From assembly GCA_937127445.1 (NCBI GenBank), contig CAKZLY010000014.1, forward strand, positions 191,001 to 255,000: DNA of 64,000 nt. Direction: 5' to 3'. This document shows, piece by piece, positions 32,650-42,866 of this stretch; position 1 is the first letter of the stretch; the number at the start of each line of letters is the position of its first letter. Source of the DNA: Eximiradius sp. (GTDB lineage: Bacteria > Bacteroidota > Ignavibacteria > Kapaibacteriales > UBA2268). The position numbers and the translations under genes are program-made. The notes below the pieces were generated by a model, which saw nothing but the letters and a program-made list of their open reading frames with translations, had not been told where the DNA came from and did no database searches.

Positions 32650-34018
32650 ATATCTCTTAAGAGCTCATATTGCCCCATTTCTATTTGGTTTTTGTACTGT
32701 GATTTTTCTTTTTCTTATGCAATTTTTGATGAAATATTTGGATCGGCTGGTAGGCAAAGGAATTGATGTTTGGGTGATTTTGCAGCTTATTGTCTATAAT
32801 ATTGCTTGGATGGTGGTGCTTGCTGCTCCGATGGGCGTGCTTTTCTCAACTTTGATGGCATTCGGCAATTTGTCCTCGAACCACGAAATAACAATAATCA
32901 AAGCAAGTGGCGGCAGCCTCACCAGAATGATGTCCCCGATTATCATTGTTTCAGCTTTTCTTACTCTTGCTCTTTTTTGGTTCAATGATAGAATTCTGCC
33001 TGAAACCAATCTTCGCGCTAAAACTCTGATGGGCGATATTACCCGAACAAAACCAACTTTTATTTTAGAATCAGGGCAATTTTCCACAGAAATAGAGGGC
33101 TACACAATTATCGCTCGCAACGTTGACTCCTTGACAGGGCTTTTGCGAGGGGTTACTATCTATGATTTAACTGGAATGGCTTCCCGTAATATTATTTCTG
33201 CTGATACAGGTACATTAAACTTTACTCCAGACTATAGTAAACTAATTTTGAAACTTCGCAATGGCGAAATTCATCAACTTCAATCTGGCAGAGCAAGCAA
33301 TTATAAAATTGTCGAGTTCGTTGATTATCAGATAGTGATGAACGCAAGCGGTTTTTCATTCCAGCGTTCTGATATTGACGGCACTGCCCGCGGAGATCGT
33401 GAAATGAAAATTAGCGATATGAAGCAAATAGTTGATGAATCAATGAAATACGTCGAAATTGCTCGAAATAACAAATCAAAAACAATTAATTCGCACCTTG
33501 ATTACATTCTTCATAGCAAAATGTCCACAGAAACTGACGAATCACGTGTTGTTTCCAGCAATTTTGCTTATGTAGATACTTCCTGGCAAGCTCGAACAAG
33601 TCGTATAACTCAAAGGCTGAGCTTTTTGGAAACAACCGTTCGCTCCAATTCTTTTGCTGAAAGAGACTACACCTTACGCGCAAATCAATATTTAGTCGAA
33701 ATTTACAAAAAATATGCTATCCCATTTGCTTGCTTTGTGTTTGTGTTTGTCGGTTGCCCGCTTGGAATTATCTCTCGTCGCGGGAATTTCGGAATAAGCG
33801 CCTCGATTAGTCTTGGCTTCTACATTTTCTATTGGGCTTGCCTTATCGGCGGAGAAAAACTTGCAGACCGTGGCTATATCGATCCCTGGCTTGCTATGTG
33901 GGCAGGTGACATTATTATCGGAATAGTTGGGATTATTCTAACCTTACGCACCAGCTACGAAACTTTGGAATTTCTTAGTATATCGAAATATTTTAGACGT
34001 AAAGTAGCTACGAATTAG
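32630..34018 (+). CDS. LptF/LptG family LPS export permease
   Basis: KIFDRYLLRAHIAPFLFGFCTVIFLFLMQFLMKYLDRLVGKG; terminal TM block; start overlaps hemW by 20 nt. Confidence 0.9.
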   Translation: MFKIFDRYLLRAHIAPFLFGFCTVIFLFLMQFLMKYLDRLVGKGIDVWVILQLIVYNIAWMVVLAAPMGVLFSTLMAFGNLSSNHEITIIKASGGSLTRMMSPIIIVSAFLTLALFWFNDRILPETNLRAKTLMGDITRTKPTFILESGQFSTEIEGYTIIARNVDSLTGLLRGVTIYDLTGMASRNIISADTGTLNFTPDYSKLILKLRNGEIHQLQSGRASNYKIVEFVDYQIVMNASGFSFQRSDIDGTARGDREMKISDMKQIVDESMKYVEIARNNKSKTINSHLDYILHSKMSTETDESRVVSSNFAYVDTSWQARTSRITQRLSFLETTVRSNSFAERDYTLRANQYLVEIYKKYAIPFACFVFVFVGCPLGIISRRGNFGISASISLGFYIFYWACLIGGEKLADRGYIDPWLAMWAGDIIIGIVGIILTLRTSYETLEFLSISKYFRRKVATN

Positions 34019-35207
34019 CTCTTTCGTATTCTTCTTTCATTAGTGCAATTTCAAATTCATTCAGTGATTTGTTACGTCTCTTCATCATTGCTTTTGCTGT
34101 TTCTATGGCTTGCTCGAAGTTATGAGTTTTGCTTCCTTCGCCGCCGCCCCACGTGAATGACGGTATTTGGTTTGGGAAAAATCCCGAATGAAACAAATTG
34201 CAATGTATTCCGCAAGTAGTCCCTGTTGTGAATTGCGAGTTTATGGCTGTTTTTGTGTGGTCGCCCGCCATTAGCCCGATGAACATTTTATCGGTCGGCA
34301 CTCGCTTTCCCGGCAACCTCATAACAATATTTGAGTATGTGTTTTTCAGGTCTGAATTGTTTGTATCTGCACCAAAATTTACCCATTCGCCCACGAAAGA
34401 GTGTCCCAAAAATCCTTCGTGTTGCTTATTAGAATATCCTTGAAAAACAACTGCTTCAACTTCGCCACCAACTTTACAGAATTCACCAAATGAGCAATTT
34501 TCATATATTTTTGCTATTGCTTTGATGAGCGATTTTTTCCCGATATACGCAGGACCGATAATTACGCTATTAGCCATTATTTTTGCTCCATCGTCGATAA
34601 TTATTGCTCCATTGCTCGCATCCAGAACTACTCCTGGCATAATTTCTACATCTAGACCAACGTATATTTCGTTTCCTATTAAATGAGATCCAAAAAATGG
34701 GTTTGTTATGTTTTTTAATTGCTGAAGACGATCTTTTATCAGTAACAAATCATAATTTATTTGCTTGCCATTTATGTCGATAATTTCCCAGATATAATGA
34801 ATAGATTTAACTTCAATCTTCACGTTAATTTTTTCGCTTTCTTTATCAGAAAACTGCTTAAATTCAGCAACTATATTGTTTTTGCTTCTAAAAGAAATGT
34901 CTTTTGAATGATTTGCTGAAATTATAAATTTAATTTCTTCTATCAGCGAAAAGTTCGGAATAATATTTCCATCAATAAATAATACATTTTTATTGTAAGC
35001 AGGGTTCTTTATCTTATTTCGTTCTAAAAATGAGGATTTTCGCAGTTTATCGCTTTCATAAGCTATTGGAATTTCAGGCGAAAGTAGTTGCCATCGTTCA
35101 TAATTTTTCAAACAACCACATAAAAACTCATACGATGGATGCAGAATAGAAAATGGATACAGGTTTTCTAAATCTTGTGGGTCCCGAAGAACAATTGTAT
35201 TTATCAT
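34008..35207 (-). CDS. GlmU-like putative sugar nucleotidyltransferase with left-handed beta-helix
   Basis: VVLDASNGAIIIDDGAKIMANSVIIGPAYIGKKSLIKAIAKIYENCSFGEFCKVGGEVEAVVFQGYSNKQHEGFLGHSFVGEWVNFGADTNNSDLKNTYSNI. Confidence 0.85.
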   Translation of the reverse strand: MINTIVLRDPQDLENLYPFSILHPSYEFLCGCLKNYERWQLLSPEIPIAYESDKLRKSSFLERNKIKNPAYNKNVLFIDGNIIPNFSLIEEIKFIISANHSKDISFRSKNNIVAEFKQFSDKESEKINVKIEVKSIHYIWEIIDINGKQINYDLLLIKDRLQQLKNITNPFFGSHLIGNEIYVGLDVEIMPGVVLDASNGAIIIDDGAKIMANSVIIGPAYIGKKSLIKAIAKIYENCSFGEFCKVGGEVEAVVFQGYSNKQHEGFLGHSFVGEWVNFGADTNNSDLKNTYSNIVMRLPGKRVPTDKMFIGLMAGDHTKTAINSQFTTGTTCGIHCNLFHSGFFPNQIPSFTWGGGEGSKTHNFEQAIETAKAMMKRRNKSLNEFEIALMKEEYERANS

Positions 35208-35220
35208 TTCATTGCTCCAA

Positions 35221-36456
35221 TTACCAAGGAAGTATTTTGTTCAATGCAGTATCGGTAAGCCGAACAATTCCTCGTCGCGTCGATAAAGCAAAAATAATAC
35301 TACCATCGCCAGTAACTGCTGGTACAGTATAGAAAGTATCAATTTCATTTAATGAGCGGTCTTCTACCAACTTTCCATTGTCGTTGTCCAAGAAGAAAAT
35401 AGCTGCGCCGTTCGGCGTTGTCCCGACAACTGCTGATTTTGATTTTCCAATAAGTAGGGGAGAGGTGGCAGACATTGAAAGGAAAATCCTCCAATTCTGT
35501 TTCCCTATCCGGCTGAACGAAAATATCCCGCTCATTGTTTCACCCACTCCTGTGTTATATCCAATTACGTAGGCATTTTGTTCGCTTGCCGATAAATATC
35601 TCGGGAACACAGGCAATTCCTGTCGCCATTTCTCGAAACCTCGCTTATCGAAGCAAATAAGTAGCGAACCGCTTTTACCTGCATTCTGCATAAAACCAAT
35701 TAGATAAACGTTGTCACCACTTACAACCGGGTTTCTTATTATTCTTACAAAATCAATTGGCTTGTTGTATATCTCTTTTCCATTTTTGTCTATCATTACT
35801 AAATTATCAGTGTCGCCGAATGTGTTCTTTGTCAGGACAAAATATACATTCCCGTTTTCGTCCGCAGCAAATGATCTCGAAATTGATGTATTATATTGCT
35901 TTTGAAATATCAATTTACCATCGAACGAGACTTTTAACAGTTTCCCGCTTGTTGTTCCAATGAGCACTCCGTCATTGGTTGCCAGCACATCAGAAAACAT
36001 TTCAAATGGATCGAATTCATCAGAAAACTTGTATTCCCAGCGTTTTTCTCCTCGATTGTTGAAAGAATACAAAATTGGCTTAAGCGAAACAAAATAAATG
36101 TTCTGCTCATAGTCAGCCACCGCTCGGGTCGATACTGGTGTGCTATCTGGCACCATAAAGGTAGATTTTACAATATCTTTCGAGACAAACGAAATTGTTC
36201 CATCTGCACTTATCATATAGTAGTCGTTGTGCCCAACAACAAGTGGTTCCATCTGACTTCCTGTGTACAAGGCAGAATCAACTTTCCCGTCGAAATTTTT
36301 GGTTTCCAACACGTTTGAGGAAAATCTCTTGTAGTCAGAATAGTCATTCGAGCGAGTGTAACTTCCACCTGAATTGAAAACGCCTTCTTTAAATGGATCG
36401 CCACATGATGAAATAATAATTGAAATGAAAATAATGAGTATTATGTTTTTTTTCAT
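35221..36456 (-). CDS. Lipoprotein with PQQ-like beta-propeller repeats
   Basis: Lipobox-like IIFISIIISSCGDPF; repeated blades (GTTSGKLLKVSFDGKLIFQKQY, LICFDKRGFEKWRQELP). Confidence 0.75.
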   Translation of the reverse strand: MKKNIILIIFISIIISSCGDPFKEGVFNSGGSYTRSNDYSDYKRFSSNVLETKNFDGKVDSALYTGSQMEPLVVGHNDYYMISADGTISFVSKDIVKSTFMVPDSTPVSTRAVADYEQNIYFVSLKPILYSFNNRGEKRWEYKFSDEFDPFEMFSDVLATNDGVLIGTTSGKLLKVSFDGKLIFQKQYNTSISRSFAADENGNVYFVLTKNTFGDTDNLVMIDKNGKEIYNKPIDFVRIIRNPVVSGDNVYLIGFMQNAGKSGSLLICFDKRGFEKWRQELPVFPRYLSASEQNAYVIGYNTGVGETMSGIFSFSRIGKQNWRIFLSMSATSPLLIGKSKSAVVGTTPNGAAIFFLDNDNGKLVEDRSLNEIDTFYTVPAVTGDGSIIFALSTRRGIVRLTDTALNKILPW

Positions 36457-36554
36457 TTTAGACTTTCTCGTATGTATTTTAAAGTATAAAAATATAAATG
36501 AATTTGCTCAAATGCAAGAAAAAATAGGAGAAGTTGTATTTTTACATATCTATA

Positions 36555-36587
36555 AAAAAAGAGACGCAACAATTGCGTCTCTTTATA
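36555..36587 (-). terminator. Rho-independent terminator of the ferredoxin gene
   Basis: AAAGAGACGCAA-CAA-TTGCGTCTCTTT: 12-bp perfect stem, 3-nt loop; T-tract on the minus strand. Confidence 0.85.
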
Positions 36588-36604
36588 AAAAATCCTATTA
36601 ATTT

Positions 36605-36805
<201 letters not shown>

Positions 36806-36838
36806 CTAAACAACTTAAATTAGTTATACAAAATTTCG

Positions 36839-36858
36839 TATTTAGTTTAAACTAAATA
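36839..36858. promoter_or_regulatory. 20-bp perfect palindrome TATTTAGTTTAAACTAAATA in the ferredoxin leader
   Basis: Exact self-complementary 20-mer 46 bp upstream of the ferredoxin start. Confidence 0.6.
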
Positions 36859-36883
36859 ACTTACGTTATTCTGTTTACAATTA

Positions 36884-36914
36884 CAAATTTAAATAAAAAA
36901 ATCATTCTACCAAA
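36884..36914 (-). promoter_or_regulatory. Promoter of the ferredoxin gene (TTTG-N19-TAAATTTG on the minus strand)
   Basis: Plus-strand CAAATTTA 36884-36891 and CAAA 36911-36914, spacing 19. Confidence 0.7.
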
Positions 36915-36995
36915 AAATATATGATTACTCATAATAATTGGTTTTGAATTAATGATTACAATTTCACAATTATCAAAATAAAAAACATGCAAAAA

Positions 36996-37022
36996 AATCA
37001 GGACAATAAAAATGTCCTGATT
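36996..37022 (-). terminator. Rho-independent terminator of clpP
   Basis: AATCAGGACA-N7-TGTCCTGATT perfect 10-bp stem, with A-run at 36991-36997 (T-run on the minus strand), just after the clpP stop. Confidence 0.85.
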
Positions 37023-37048
37023 GGATGTAATAACGGATGTTTTTAATA

Positions 37049-37666
37049 TTATTTATCTTCAGAGCTTTGCTCGCTATCTTTGTTTGGCATCAAAATTTTA
37101 TCGATAATGCCGTAATCGAGAGCTTCTTCGGGTGTCATATAGTAGTCGCGGTCCGCATCTTTGCGAATTTTATCAACATCTTTGCCTGTGTGTTTAGCAA
37201 TAATGTTATATAGATTATCGCGCATCCTGATAATTTCGCGAGTATAAATCTCTATATCAACCGACTGCCCTTGTGTCCCACCAGATGGCTGATGCATAAG
37301 AATGCGCGAATTTGGCAGAGCATAACGCTTTCCTTTGGTACCAGCACATAGTAACACCTGTGCCATAGAAGCGCACATTCCTATAGCAATTGTTGTTATA
37401 TCTGGTTTGATGTATTGCATCGTATCATAAATTGCAAGACCGGCGCTTACACTTCCGCCAGGTGAATTAATATATAAATGAATGTCTTTTTTGGGGTCCT
37501 CGCTTGCTAAAAAAAGCAGCTGTGCAATTACAAGCTCCGAAATGTGGTCATCAATTGGTCCGCCAAGAAATATAATTCTGTCTTTGAGCAGTCGAGAATA
37601 AATATCATAAGAACGTTCGCCACGACTTGTTTGTTCGATTACAATTGGCACTAATTGGTCATTCAT
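37049..37666 (-). CDS. clpP: ATP-dependent Clp protease proteolytic subunit
   Basis: [24 protein letters not shown]...[22 protein letters not shown]...[11 protein letters not shown]...MHQPSGG. Confidence 0.97.
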   Translation of the reverse strand: MNDQLVPIVIEQTSRGERSYDIYSRLLKDRIIFLGGPIDDHISELVIAQLLFLASEDPKKDIHLYINSPGGSVSAGLAIYDTMQYIKPDITTIAIGMCASMAQVLLCAGTKGKRYALPNSRILMHQPSGGTQGQSVDIEIYTREIIRMRDNLYNIIAKHTGKDVDKIRKDADRDYYMTPEEALDYGIIDKILMPNKDSEQSSEDK

Positions 37667-37729
37667 ATTTTCCCTATTAATAAATTATACAGTAATATGG
37701 GTAAATGACGAACAAAGTTTGAAACAATT

Positions 37730-40066
37730 TCACTCTGCTTTGTCTAATTCAACAAAAAATGTAGACCCCTGGTTTGGTTGGCTTTCTACCCAGATGCGTC
37801 CTTTGTGGTAATCTATAAATTCTTTGCATAGTAGTAGTCCTAATCCAGTGCTCGATTCATCTTCTGTTCCAGTGCGAGAAACTTTTTCGGCTGGATTGAA
37901 TAACTTGCTCTTCAATTCTTCATCCATTCCAATGCCATAATCCTTTATAGAAACTACATATTTGTTGCCATTTTCGTTAACCTGAACATCAACTTTTTCT
38001 CCTCGAAACGAAAATTTGAGCGCATTTGATAACAAATTTCGGAAAATTGTATTCAACATCTGCAAGTCGCCAAAAACGTAGGCGTCGTTCTGTATATTCA
38101 GATAAAGAGAAATCTCCTTTAATTTAAAGCTACTTAACAACAAATCGGATATATTTTTTATTACTAATCGAATGTTGAGCCTTTCAGGATTAAATTGCTT
38201 CTTTCCACGTTGCACTCGCGACCATTCCAGCAGATTCTCGAGCAATTCCAATATATTGGAAGCAGATTTATGCATGTTTTCGGTATATTCTTGCAATTCA
38301 GTCAGTGTCAGTTCATTAAGGTTCTCGGAGAACATTTTGGACATCCCGACAAATGAAGAAATTGGTCCTTTCAGGTCGTGAGCAATAATTGAGAACAGCC
38401 TATCCTTCTGATCTATAATTTCTTTCAGTTTTTCACGACTTTCCAATATTTCATTTTCATATTTTTTCTTTTCGGTTATGTCGGTTACAGCACCGATTTG
38501 ATAGATTGCTCCGGGTTCGTCTGGCTTAGTAAATGGTTTTATGTGGTCTAATATCCAGCGCATTTCGCCTGATTTACTCAATATTCTATATTCTGCTTTG
38601 ATTTCTTCTAAATTATTTAATCGTGGTATATACTCTTCCTGAAATTTCTTGAAATCTTCGGGATGTATTATTTTAATTATTGTATTATAAGCTTCTTTAT
38701 AGTAGTCTAATTTATAACCTGTAATTTTTTCAAAACTACCCAGTAGCCATAATACTTCTATCTGCTTACCAGGAACACCTTTCGCCAGATATACATAATC
38801 AGTTATCATCTCCGAAATCATTTTGTAGCGCTCGTTTGTTTCGCTAAGCATTTTTTCGTAATTCTTCTTTTCAGTTATGTCTCTTCCAACAACAACTAAG
38901 CCTTTGCGTTCACCATTTTCGAAAATAGGTATTTTAATTACATCAAAAATTCTACTTTCTCCTTCCGGATTTGGAATAATCTCATCTCCTCGGACGGGTT
39001 TGCCTGCTTTCCAGGCTTTTTCATCACTATATATGCAGTATTCAAGAGCTTCTTTATAAAATGGAGCATATTGTGCCAGTTCTGCGTCAGTTTTTCCACG
39101 GTAATTCACTTCTTCCAAGCCAAATAGCTCCAAATTGAAATCATTTGTAATTATCCATCGTCCTTCGCCATCTTTAAAAGTAATAATATCTGGTATTGTA
39201 TTAATTAATGTACGCAATCTTAGCTCGCTCTCCTGTAAAGCATTCTCTATAATCATCTTCTCAGTAATATCTTCAATTAAAGTTGCAAACTGCAACTTAC
39301 GTGGCGAAAAAGCAATTACTTTGAAGTATTTATCTAATTCCTGAGAATAGCTCGTGAATTTCTTAACTGTCGAATTTAGAGCTACTTCACCGTATTGTTC
39401 AATCCAATAGTATTCAGTATCTGGTAGTACCTCTTTTACACGCTTACCAATAATTTTATCCTTTTTCAAACCAGTTAATTTTTCGAAAGCAGAATTGATA
39501 TCGAGGAATACATAATCAACGGGATTTCCATTTTCATCCAGAATAATTTCGTGCAGAGCTAGCCCCTGATCCATTTTCTCTATAAGTTCTCTGTATTTTT
39601 CTTCGCTTTCTCGTAATCGTATTTCTGCAATTTTTCTCTCTGTTATGTCTTCAATTGTCCCTTCGTAATATAATTCACCATCTTCATCGAGCACTTTCTT
39701 CCCAATGTCTCTGACCCAAATAATCGAGCCATCCTTGCGTATAAATCTATATTCTTCTGCTATCATATCTGTTGTACCGAATTGAGCAGTCTGAACTATA
39801 CGCAATTCTGGAACAGCGTAAAGACTAAAAGCATTTACTTTGCTTAATTCTTCAAATGAATTATATCCTGCGAGGTTAACTAATGCCTTGTTTGCATAAA
39901 TGATTGTACCATCAGGCTTGGACTTGTAAACACCAATTGGCAGATCATCAAGTGATAAATGGACCTCTGCTGAAATGTCCGAGTTGGACGTATTTATTTC
40001 TTCGTCTTCTGCTTTATTTCGAAGGCTATTTTGGTTATCTTTGGGTCGTCCCTTTTGATTTTTCAT
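37730..40066 (-). CDS. Cytosolic sensor histidine kinase with four PAS domains
   Basis: Four PAS/PAC units ending in GTIEDITERK, ATLIEDITEK, VVGRDITEKK, GAVTDITEKK; HisKA FSIIAHDLKGPISS; HATPase NLLSNALKF...STGLGLLLCKEF. Confidence 0.92.
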   Translation of the reverse strand: MKNQKGRPKDNQNSLRNKAEDEEINTSNSDISAEVHLSLDDLPIGVYKSKPDGTIIYANKALVNLAGYNSFEELSKVNAFSLYAVPELRIVQTAQFGTTDMIAEEYRFIRKDGSIIWVRDIGKKVLDEDGELYYEGTIEDITERKIAEIRLRESEEKYRELIEKMDQGLALHEIILDENGNPVDYVFLDINSAFEKLTGLKKDKIIGKRVKEVLPDTEYYWIEQYGEVALNSTVKKFTSYSQELDKYFKVIAFSPRKLQFATLIEDITEKMIIENALQESELRLRTLINTIPDIITFKDGEGRWIITNDFNLELFGLEEVNYRGKTDAELAQYAPFYKEALEYCIYSDEKAWKAGKPVRGDEIIPNPEGESRIFDVIKIPIFENGERKGLVVVGRDITEKKNYEKMLSETNERYKMISEMITDYVYLAKGVPGKQIEVLWLLGSFEKITGYKLDYYKEAYNTIIKIIHPEDFKKFQEEYIPRLNNLEEIKAEYRILSKSGEMRWILDHIKPFTKPDEPGAIYQIGAVTDITEKKKYENEILESREKLKEIIDQKDRLFSIIAHDLKGPISSFVGMSKMFSENLNELTLTELQEYTENMHKSASNILELLENLLEWSRVQRGKKQFNPERLNIRLVIKNISDLLLSSFKLKEISLYLNIQNDAYVFGDLQMLNTIFRNLLSNALKFSFRGEKVDVQVNENGNKYVVSIKDYGIGMDEELKSKLFNPAEKVSRTGTEDESSTGLGLLLCKEFIDYHKGRIWVESQPNQGSTFFVELDKAE

Positions 40067-40174
40067 TTTAGGACCGAAAAAATTTACATTCTAATATAAT
40101 TATTAATAAATTAATACATGATTAATAATATGTTAATATATTTTAATGTAATTAGAAAAATTGAGGGAAAAATT

Positions 40175-41584
40175 CTAATCAGCTTTATTATATAAATGAG
40201 TTAAGTTAATAGAACTGACAACAACTGATTCGATCTTCTTATCTTCTTGTTTAAGAGGGTCTATGAAAAAAATAAATTTTTCAAAATGTCCATCTGTTGC
40301 CGGTATTTCTAATTCTACCTGTGAGCTTTCACCGGAGAAAGCTTTTATCAACTTTTCAAATAACAAATCTTTCAAATGTGCGGGACATATTTCATAAAAT
40401 TTATTGCCTTCATCTAACTCATAACCAAAAAATTGCTTTACATCTTTTTCAAAACTTTTGTTGAAAGCAATAATATTATAATTAGTGTCGAGCAGGACAA
40501 AAGATTGGCGAGTGTTGTTCAGTATTGCATTGAGCTTTCGCTCTGATTGAGCCAAAGCAGCTTGCTGTTGATGCAAAGCTCTATCGGCCTCTTTTCGCTT
40601 TGTAATGTTAATAATAGAGCAAATGATAAAATTTTCGTTATTAAGTTTGAATTTTCTCGAAAAAAGTTCAATACTAAAATTTTCACCATTCTTTTTTTTC
40701 TCAATAGATTCAGTAAAAAAATCATAATTTAATATGTTTATATCATAATTTTCAAATATTTTTTCTATAAGCTCCCTGCTAATAAATAATTCAGATTCCC
40801 TTCCAATTAATTCACTTTTATTATATCCAAACATTTTGCAGGCACTTTGATTAATTGCTACAACCGTAGCGTTTGCGTCGAAAATTATAATACCTTCTAC
40901 TACTGATTCAAAAATCATTTGATACTGCTGCATACTTATCTCTGTCTGCATCTGGGCTAATTTTAAATCTGTAATATCCCGTGCTATTCCATCGATTTGA
41001 TATATCTTCCCACTTTTGTCAATTTTTCTTGTCAATTTATCTAATATATATCTAATTTGTCCATCTAATTTTTTTATCCTATATACTACTTCAAGTTGAG
41101 GTGTGTCTTCCAATCTCGACATGGCATTGAAAAAAATATTCTTGTCGTCTGGGTGAATTAACCCAAACCACAAATTCGGCATGTTTCTTAAATTTTCTAT
41201 CTCTATTCCATACACCTTTTCGACAGCCTTGTTTACAAATAGTAGCTTTATTATCGGATATGACACTGACCACACAATATCATCAATGTAAAACAATATT
41301 TCATTGAGATGCCCCTCTTTTGAGCGGAGTTCTTTCTCAATTTGTTCTAACGCTATTTCTTTCTCATACAATTTTTGGGTTATCTCATTGATTTTTTCGT
41401 GTGTTTTATCTATGGTTTCGTTAAGAATTGCTATGCTCTCAAAATAAGAAAAATCGCTTTCGTTAATAAGAGATGATTTTTCTAATTTTTGCATAAGAGC
41501 AGATATAATTTTCTCCGATTGCTGCAATTTTTTCTCTAATTCAGCAATTGATGGGGATATACCTCTATTTGGATCACTTTGCAT
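40175..41584 (-). CDS. PAS-repeat protein with N-terminal coiled coil and no kinase or output domain
   Basis: Coiled-coil N-terminus then three PAS units (DDIVWSVSYP..., MIFESVVEGIIIFDANATVVAINQSACKMFGY, LNAILNNTRQSFVLLDTNYNIIAFNKSF); ends at SSINLTHLYNKAD. Confidence 0.85.
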   Translation of the reverse strand: MQSDPNRGISPSIAELEKKLQQSEKIISALMQKLEKSSLINESDFSYFESIAILNETIDKTHEKINEITQKLYEKEIALEQIEKELRSKEGHLNEILFYIDDIVWSVSYPIIKLLFVNKAVEKVYGIEIENLRNMPNLWFGLIHPDDKNIFFNAMSRLEDTPQLEVVYRIKKLDGQIRYILDKLTRKIDKSGKIYQIDGIARDITDLKLAQMQTEISMQQYQMIFESVVEGIIIFDANATVVAINQSACKMFGYNKSELIGRESELFISRELIEKIFENYDINILNYDFFTESIEKKKNGENFSIELFSRKFKLNNENFIICSIINITKRKEADRALHQQQAALAQSERKLNAILNNTRQSFVLLDTNYNIIAFNKSFEKDVKQFFGYELDEGNKFYEICPAHLKDLLFEKLIKAFSGESSQVELEIPATDGHFEKFIFFIDPLKQEDKKIESVVVSSINLTHLYNKAD

Positions 41585-41591
41585 CTATTGC

Positions 41592-42854
41592 TTAATCCTC
41601 TGTTGGAATATCCACATAAAAAGTTGTGCCTTCATTCAATTTGCTTTCGACCGCAATTTTCCCACCCATCTTTTCGATAAAATCTCGACATATTACAATA
41701 CCTAAACCCGTGCCTTTCTCTTTTTCAGTTCCTGGTGTCGATTGCACCTTTTCGAGTGTAAATAATTGCGATTTTTTCTCTTCACTCATCCCAACCCCGG
41801 TATCTGAAACAGATAAGCGAAGAAACGGCTTCCCCTCCTTAACGACTTTCTCTGCGTTGAGAGTTACTTTTCCTCCTTTGTGAGTGAATTTGATTGCATT
41901 AGATACCAGATTCCTTACAATTGTTGCCATCATATTGTTATCGAATAGCGCATAAGTGCCAATAGGAATATTATTTTCTATCGCGATCTCTTTTTGTTCT
42001 GCTTGTTGGTTTAATGTTAAAAGTGTCCCAGCAAGAATAGATGCTAAGTCTTCTTTTGCGATATTCATCTGAATTCTTCCCATTTGCGATCGCGACCATT
42101 CAAGCAAATCTTCAATAAATTTATATGTTTGCTGAGCGGTTTTATTTAGCGAATGAACCATATCAGCTAATTCTTCTTTGCTAAATTCATTAATATGATG
42201 ATTTATTATATCTGTCATTGTCAATAAACCAGCAAAAGGGCTTTTTAAGTCGTGAGATACTATCGAAAAGAATTTATCTTTCATTTCATTTAACTTTTTC
42301 AATTCTTCATTGCTTTTCCTTAAAAAAGTTTCATTTTGAATTAGTTGAAGGTATAATTTATTCAAGTTCTGTGCTTGTTGTTCTAAATCACTGTATGCCT
42401 TTTTGATCTGTTCATTCTTTTGCATTAGCTCTGTGTATTGCTGCTTTATCAGATCTTTTGAATTTTTCAGCTCAAGATGAGTTTTAATTCTTGCCATTAC
42501 TTCAAGAGCATTGAAAGGCTTTGTAACGTAATCGACACCGCCAATTTCAAAAGCTTTGAGGATGTCTTCTGTTTCTGTTTTAGCTGTAAGAAATATTATA
42601 GGAATTTCGCGCGTTAACTCGTTGTTTTTCAATGTTTCACATACTTCGAAGCCCGACATCTCCGGCATCATAATATCGAGTAGAATTAAATCGGGTGCCT
42701 TACCTCTGGCTGTTTCGATTGCTTTCGGCCCGTTGTCAGCAATCAATAAATTATAATGCTCGCGTAGCAAAGTCCCAATTAAGCGTATGTTTTGAGGCTG
42801 GTCGTCAACCACAAGAATTGTATTTTTCTTTGTAGTTTGTGGCATATTATTCAT
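41592..42854 (-). CDS. Response regulator receiver - histidine kinase (REC-HisKA-HATPase)
   Basis: TILVVDDQPQNIRLIGTLL...LILLDIMMPEMSGFEV...TAKTE...TKPF; FSIVSHDLKSPFAG; NLVSNAIKFTHKGG...GTGLGIVICRDF. Confidence 0.93.
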   Translation of the reverse strand: MNNMPQTTKKNTILVVDDQPQNIRLIGTLLREHYNLLIADNGPKAIETARGKAPDLILLDIMMPEMSGFEVCETLKNNELTREIPIIFLTAKTETEDILKAFEIGGVDYVTKPFNALEVMARIKTHLELKNSKDLIKQQYTELMQKNEQIKKAYSDLEQQAQNLNKLYLQLIQNETFLRKSNEELKKLNEMKDKFFSIVSHDLKSPFAGLLTMTDIINHHINEFSKEELADMVHSLNKTAQQTYKFIEDLLEWSRSQMGRIQMNIAKEDLASILAGTLLTLNQQAEQKEIAIENNIPIGTYALFDNNMMATIVRNLVSNAIKFTHKGGKVTLNAEKVVKEGKPFLRLSVSDTGVGMSEEKKSQLFTLEKVQSTPGTEKEKGTGLGIVICRDFIEKMGGKIAVESKLNEGTTFYVDIPTED

Positions 42855-42866
42855 AAATTCACCACA

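Noticed and set aside
36915-36995. Short intergenic gap between ferredoxin promoter and clpP terminator as a small gene
   Set aside because: No ORF of reasonable length and no RNA-like structure.
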